From contig NZ_MSTQ01000001.1 in NCBI RefSeq assembly GCF_001945365.1, forward strand, positions 62,001 to 126,000: 64,000 bases of DNA. The letters run 5' to 3'. How positions within the stretch are numbered: the first letter of the stretch is position 1; every line of letters begins with the position of its first letter. Position numbers and translations under genes: made by a program. The notes under the pieces are model-generated. The model saw nothing but the letters and a program-made list of their open reading frames with translations, was not told the DNA's origin and made no database searches. Positions 60,987 through 64,000 of the stretch are shown here, one piece after another. This stretch comes from Pseudomonas reinekei. GTDB lineage: Bacteria; Pseudomonadota; Gammaproteobacteria; Pseudomonadales; Pseudomonadaceae.

Positions 60987-63038
60987 TCAGGCAACGTGGA
61001 GCAGATCGATCAGTTGGCCGACCATCTGCGCTACCTCCTGTCCCGGTCCGAAGCAGGCCTTGACCCCCCGTTGCAGCAACAGTCGTACATCGGCCTGCGG
61101 AATAATGCCGCCGACGACCAGCGGAACGTCAATCCTTCGTTGATTCAACAAACCCAACAGTTCAGTCAGCAGTTCCGTGTGCGCTCCGGCCAGGCTTGAA
61201 ACGCCGATCAGATCTGGTAAATCGGCATCGTCCAAGACGTCCAGCACCTGCGCCGGCGTTTGAAACAGCGGCAACAGGCGCACCTCGAAACCGGCATCGG
61301 CCAGCGCTGCAGCCATCAAGCGAATCCCGCGGTCATGCCCGTCCTGGCCCAGTTTAGACAGCAGGATCCTGGGCCGGCGACCACTCTGGGCGACAAAGGT
61401 CGACAGGCGCTGCGCAACGATCGCCCAATCGGGCTGCTGACTCATAGACGGTCCATAGTGCCCCACACTGAAATCCAGCCCTTGCCTGAACCGAGGCCAG
61501 ACCTTTTCCAGTGCCTGGGTGCACTCACCAAGTGTCGCCCGCGCGCTGATGGCCGCCACGGTATTCTCCAGCAGATTCCCCTGGCCCGAGCGTGCGCACT
61601 CGGTGATCGAATGCAGCTGCGCCTCAACCCGAGCGTTGTCGCGCTTGAGTCGCAGGCGGTTGAGGCGTTGGCCCTGGCGGGCGCGCAGTGCCTGACTGTC
61701 CACGGGCGTCACCGGCTCCTGCGCGGGTTCATTTGCAGCGACACGCCGTGCAATCCCGCTATCGAGACGTGCCTGGGTAGCCATGGCCTGATGGTGAATG
61801 GCCCGGTTGATCGCGCCGGACTCAATCGCCTGGAACACACCACCCAGGGCATCGATCTCGGCCATTTGCAGACGCGCCTGTTGCGCCAGCTGCGCCGTCA
61901 AGGCTTCCATCATGTAAGACCCCGCCCACGGGTCGACCACGTCGCACAGGCCGGTTTCCTGTTGAAGGATGTGCTGGGTATTGCTCGCCAGTCTCGACGA
62001 GGCCTCACTGGGCAGCGTCAGGGCTTCATCCCAGGCATTGGTGTGCAGCGACTGGGTGCCGCCGAAGACCGCGGCCATGGCCTGGACGGTGGTGCGCACG
62101 ACATTGTTCAGCGGGTCCTGAGCGCTAAGGGACCAGCCGGAGGTCTGGCAATGCATGCGCAGCGCCTGGCCTTTATCGAGGGTGACTCCAAGGTCCCGGG
62201 TAATTTCCCACCACAACAGGCGTGCCGCACGACACTTGGCGACTTCACTGAAAAAGTCGCTGCCGATGCCGAAAAAGAAACTGATGCGTTCGCAGAATCG
62301 CTGCACGTCCAGGCCGTTGTTTTGCACTTGCTCGGCGTAAGTCCTTGCGTTGATCAGGGTCAGTGCCAGCTCCAGCACGGTGTCGGCCCCGGCCTCTTGA
62401 AAGTGATAACCGGACACCGAAATCGGATTAAACCGAGGTACGTGCTCATTCAAGTAGCTGATCACATCAAGAGTGATCTGCATTGAAGGTTTCGGCGCAA
62501 AAATGTAGGTGTTGCGAACCATGAACTCTTTGAGAATGTCGTTCTGGATCGTGCCACTGAGCCGTTCCGGCGCGACGCCGGATTCCTGAGCGGCAACGAT
62601 GAAGGCCGCCAGCACTGGCAGTACCGCGCCGTTCATGGTCAATGACACCGAGACCTGGTCCAGGGCGATGCCGTCCAGCAACTCGATCATGTCCTCAACA
62701 CTGTCGATGGCCACGCCTGCCTTGCCGACGTCGGCTTGCCAGTGTGGATCGCTGGAGTCGTAGCCGCGATGGGTCGGCAGATCGAAGGCGAGCGACAGGC
62801 CGGTGGCGCCTTCGGCCAGGCGCTGGCGCAGGCGCTGATTGCTCGCCTCGGCGCCGGCGAACCCGGTGTATTGACGCACGGTCCAGGGCTTTTGCAGGTA
62901 CATGCTGGCGTAGGGGCCACGCACAAAGGGTGCCTTGCCGGGCAGGCTGTGCAGGTGCTCAAGACCTTCGACGTCACTGCTCTGGTACAACGTCTTGAGT
63001 CGCAGACCTTCGGGTCGCCAAAGGGGAGAATGGCTCAT
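60987..63038 (-). CDS. Methylmalonyl-CoA mutase-type B12 enzyme, single chain
   Basis: 683 residues, closely like the catalytic chain of methylmalonyl-CoA mutase: substrate barrel with RGPYASMYLQKPWTVRQYTG, FMVRNTYIFAPKPSMQ and SVSGYHFQEAGAD (His near the corrin), then a C-terminal cobalamin domain with LSKLGQDGHDRG and GGIIPQADV. It interconverts succinyl-CoA and methylmalonyl-CoA. It is slightly shorter than the usual 710-730. The start codon overlaps the stop of the LnmK-like gene (ATGA), so the two are one unit. No MeaB/ArgK chaperone or epimerase gene lies within the window. Confidence 0.9.
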   Translation of the reverse strand: MSHSPLWRPEGLRLKTLYQSSDVEGLEHLHSLPGKAPFVRGPYASMYLQKPWTVRQYTGFAGAEASNQRLRQRLAEGATGLSLAFDLPTHRGYDSSDPHWQADVGKAGVAIDSVEDMIELLDGIALDQVSVSLTMNGAVLPVLAAFIVAAQESGVAPERLSGTIQNDILKEFMVRNTYIFAPKPSMQITLDVISYLNEHVPRFNPISVSGYHFQEAGADTVLELALTLINARTYAEQVQNNGLDVQRFCERISFFFGIGSDFFSEVAKCRAARLLWWEITRDLGVTLDKGQALRMHCQTSGWSLSAQDPLNNVVRTTVQAMAAVFGGTQSLHTNAWDEALTLPSEASSRLASNTQHILQQETGLCDVVDPWAGSYMMEALTAQLAQQARLQMAEIDALGGVFQAIESGAINRAIHHQAMATQARLDSGIARRVAANEPAQEPVTPVDSQALRARQGQRLNRLRLKRDNARVEAQLHSITECARSGQGNLLENTVAAISARATLGECTQALEKVWPRFRQGLDFSVGHYGPSMSQQPDWAIVAQRLSTFVAQSGRRPRILLSKLGQDGHDRGIRLMAAALADAGFEVRLLPLFQTPAQVLDVLDDADLPDLIGVSSLAGAHTELLTELLGLLNQRRIDVPLVVGGIIPQADVRLLLQRGVKACFGPGQEVAQMVGQLIDLLHVA

Positions 63039-63892
63039 CGGCTGCAGTCCGAAAGATGGTGTTTGCGGGTGAACACATCGGCCAGCTTGAACCCGTCGCT
63101 ACGCCGAAATACCTCGCACCAGTGAAGCTCGCGATGGCTTGGCGATGTCGTGTGCAAAAGCAGTTGCACGCTGTCACCGATATTGAGGTTGCCGTAGAAA
63201 TGCAGCTCGCGTTGGCGGACATGACCTGGGCGGCGCAACCCTAGCAGGGCCCATTCGGCACGCTCGACCATGGCCTGGAAGTTGGCGAAGTACAGCAGGT
63301 CGGCACCGTTGAAATCGATGTCGGGGCAGGGCGTGAAATCGAATGCCTGCGCCGCGGTTGCCTGGCGATCGATACCGTAATGACTGTGCCAATTCCCGCT
63401 GCGTATCCGACGGTTGTCGACATGCAGCACTTGCAGTGCCTGCGGCAGCTCGGTCACTGCTGCCGTCGAGCCCCTGAGGCAAGCCTTGCTGACACTGCGA
63501 TTGTCCCCCGGTACATGCCGGCTGATGAAGGTCGACAGTAGCGCCAGTTGCCCCACGACGCGATCGCCCAGCCAGACTTCATGTTCGCTGAAATGCCGGG
63601 CCTGGCCGCCGCGACCGATCCGGGTATGAATCCGGAACTCGCGATTTTCGATGATCGCTTCCAGCTTCAAATCCCAAGTATTGACCGCCGTGAACGCGGC
63701 GTAGGCGATGCGTCCTTGGTCATCGACGAAATCAGGCAACGCTCGATCATGCAATTGCGCCAGGGCGAGCCAGTGTTGATGGCCGCACTCTTTCAACAAC
63801 CAGTTTTCCTACAACCCGGTGAAGGCCAGGTTGGGCATCGAAGCCAGGTAGGTTTCTGTACGGGAAGCGATGAGCGTGGTGGCTGTTGGCAT
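63035..63892 (-). pseudogene. LnmK-like (Pnap_2097 family) hotdog acyltransferase/decarboxylase gene, interrupted by an in-frame stop
   Basis: From ATG 63892 the frame reads MPTATTLIASRTETY... then LAFTGL, an amber codon at 63809-63811, then ENWLLKECGHQHW. Relatives have a continuous GLSENWLLRELGDxHW motif, so TAG replaces an expected Ser codon (TCG to TAG is one change). The downstream 258 codons are intact (YAAFTAV, FSEHEVWLGD, FNGADLLYFANFQ). LnmK turns methylmalonyl-CoA into propionyl-ACP, which fits a mutase partner. It could be a pseudogene, a sequencing error, or re-started at a TTG at 63799. Confidence 0.6.
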
Positions 63893-64000
63893 GGCAGGAA
63901 TCCGTCGTTTCGCCGCGGAGGGCGGCTGACGGCTACCCAATTGCGAATGACGTACCACTTTGTTGGTGATTTCATATCGTTATGATTAATAACGGTATTT

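Overview
The window is Pseudomonas-type chromosome. Evidence: moderately GC-rich coding sequence, Pseudomonas REP-like GTAGGAGCGAGC palindromes between genes, eight LysR regulators, and aromatic catabolic enzymes that match Pseudomonas families almost motif for motif. Three gene blocks correspond, from memory of the literature, to published clusters of Pseudomonas reinekei MT1: sal (methyl- and chlorosalicylate to substituted muconolactones), mml (ten genes in about 9.4 kb for 4-methylmuconolactone) and dhb (2,3-dihydroxybenzoate meta-cleavage). The source is probably that strain or a close relative. No rRNA, tRNA, CRISPR array, transposase or integrase was seen.

Layout. 1-6.2 kb: a partial pirin gene with a divergent LysR gene, a TetR gene with a decayed SDR, gabD, and an acetolactate-synthase-like ThDP enzyme. 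6.5-11.3 kb (minus): etfB-etfA, a CitE-type lyase, an acyl-CoA dehydrogenase and a MaoC/FAS1-like hydratase. 11.5-20.9 kb (plus): the mml cluster, with thiolase, metallo-beta-lactamase lactonase, LysR, CoA-transferase pair, thioesterase, MFS permease, two small lactone isomerases and an acetyl-CoA hydrolase/transferase. 20.9-30.4 kb: LysR, then the eight-gene 2,3-dihydroxybenzoate pathway, a SnoaL-like gene and another LysR. 30.4-42 kb: LysR, then two SDRs, an SRPBCC protein, the DUF1302/DUF1329/YCF48/MMPL envelope set and a meta-cleavage hydrolase. 42.2-48.1 kb: salicylate hydroxylase, permease, muconate cycloisomerase and catechol 1,2-dioxygenase, with a divergent NahR-type regulator. 48.2-55.8 kb: LysR, an uncharacterised ring-cleavage operon, a porin-like protein, a duplicated chemoreceptor N-terminus and a complete chemoreceptor. 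55.9-63.9 kb: quinone-reductase-like MDR with HxlR, an NTF2-like gene, LysR with pirin, wrbA, a methylmalonyl-CoA mutase, and an LnmK-like gene broken by an amber codon.

How the parts fit. 4- or 5-methylsalicylate would be hydroxylated to 4-methylcatechol, cleaved and lactonised by the sal enzymes, isomerised by MmlI and MmlJ, opened by MmlL, activated by MmlFG and thiolysed by MmlC to methylsuccinyl-CoA. I infer that the divergent 6.5-11.3 kb operon finishes the route: methylsuccinyl-CoA to mesaconyl-CoA to citramalyl-CoA to pyruvate plus acetyl-CoA, with electrons passed to the adjacent ETF. The thioesterase and MmlK may move CoA from C1 to C4 on the way. Two operons (31.8-42 kb and 49.2-53.9 kb) encode apparently undescribed catabolic or transport systems and are the best candidates for new biology.
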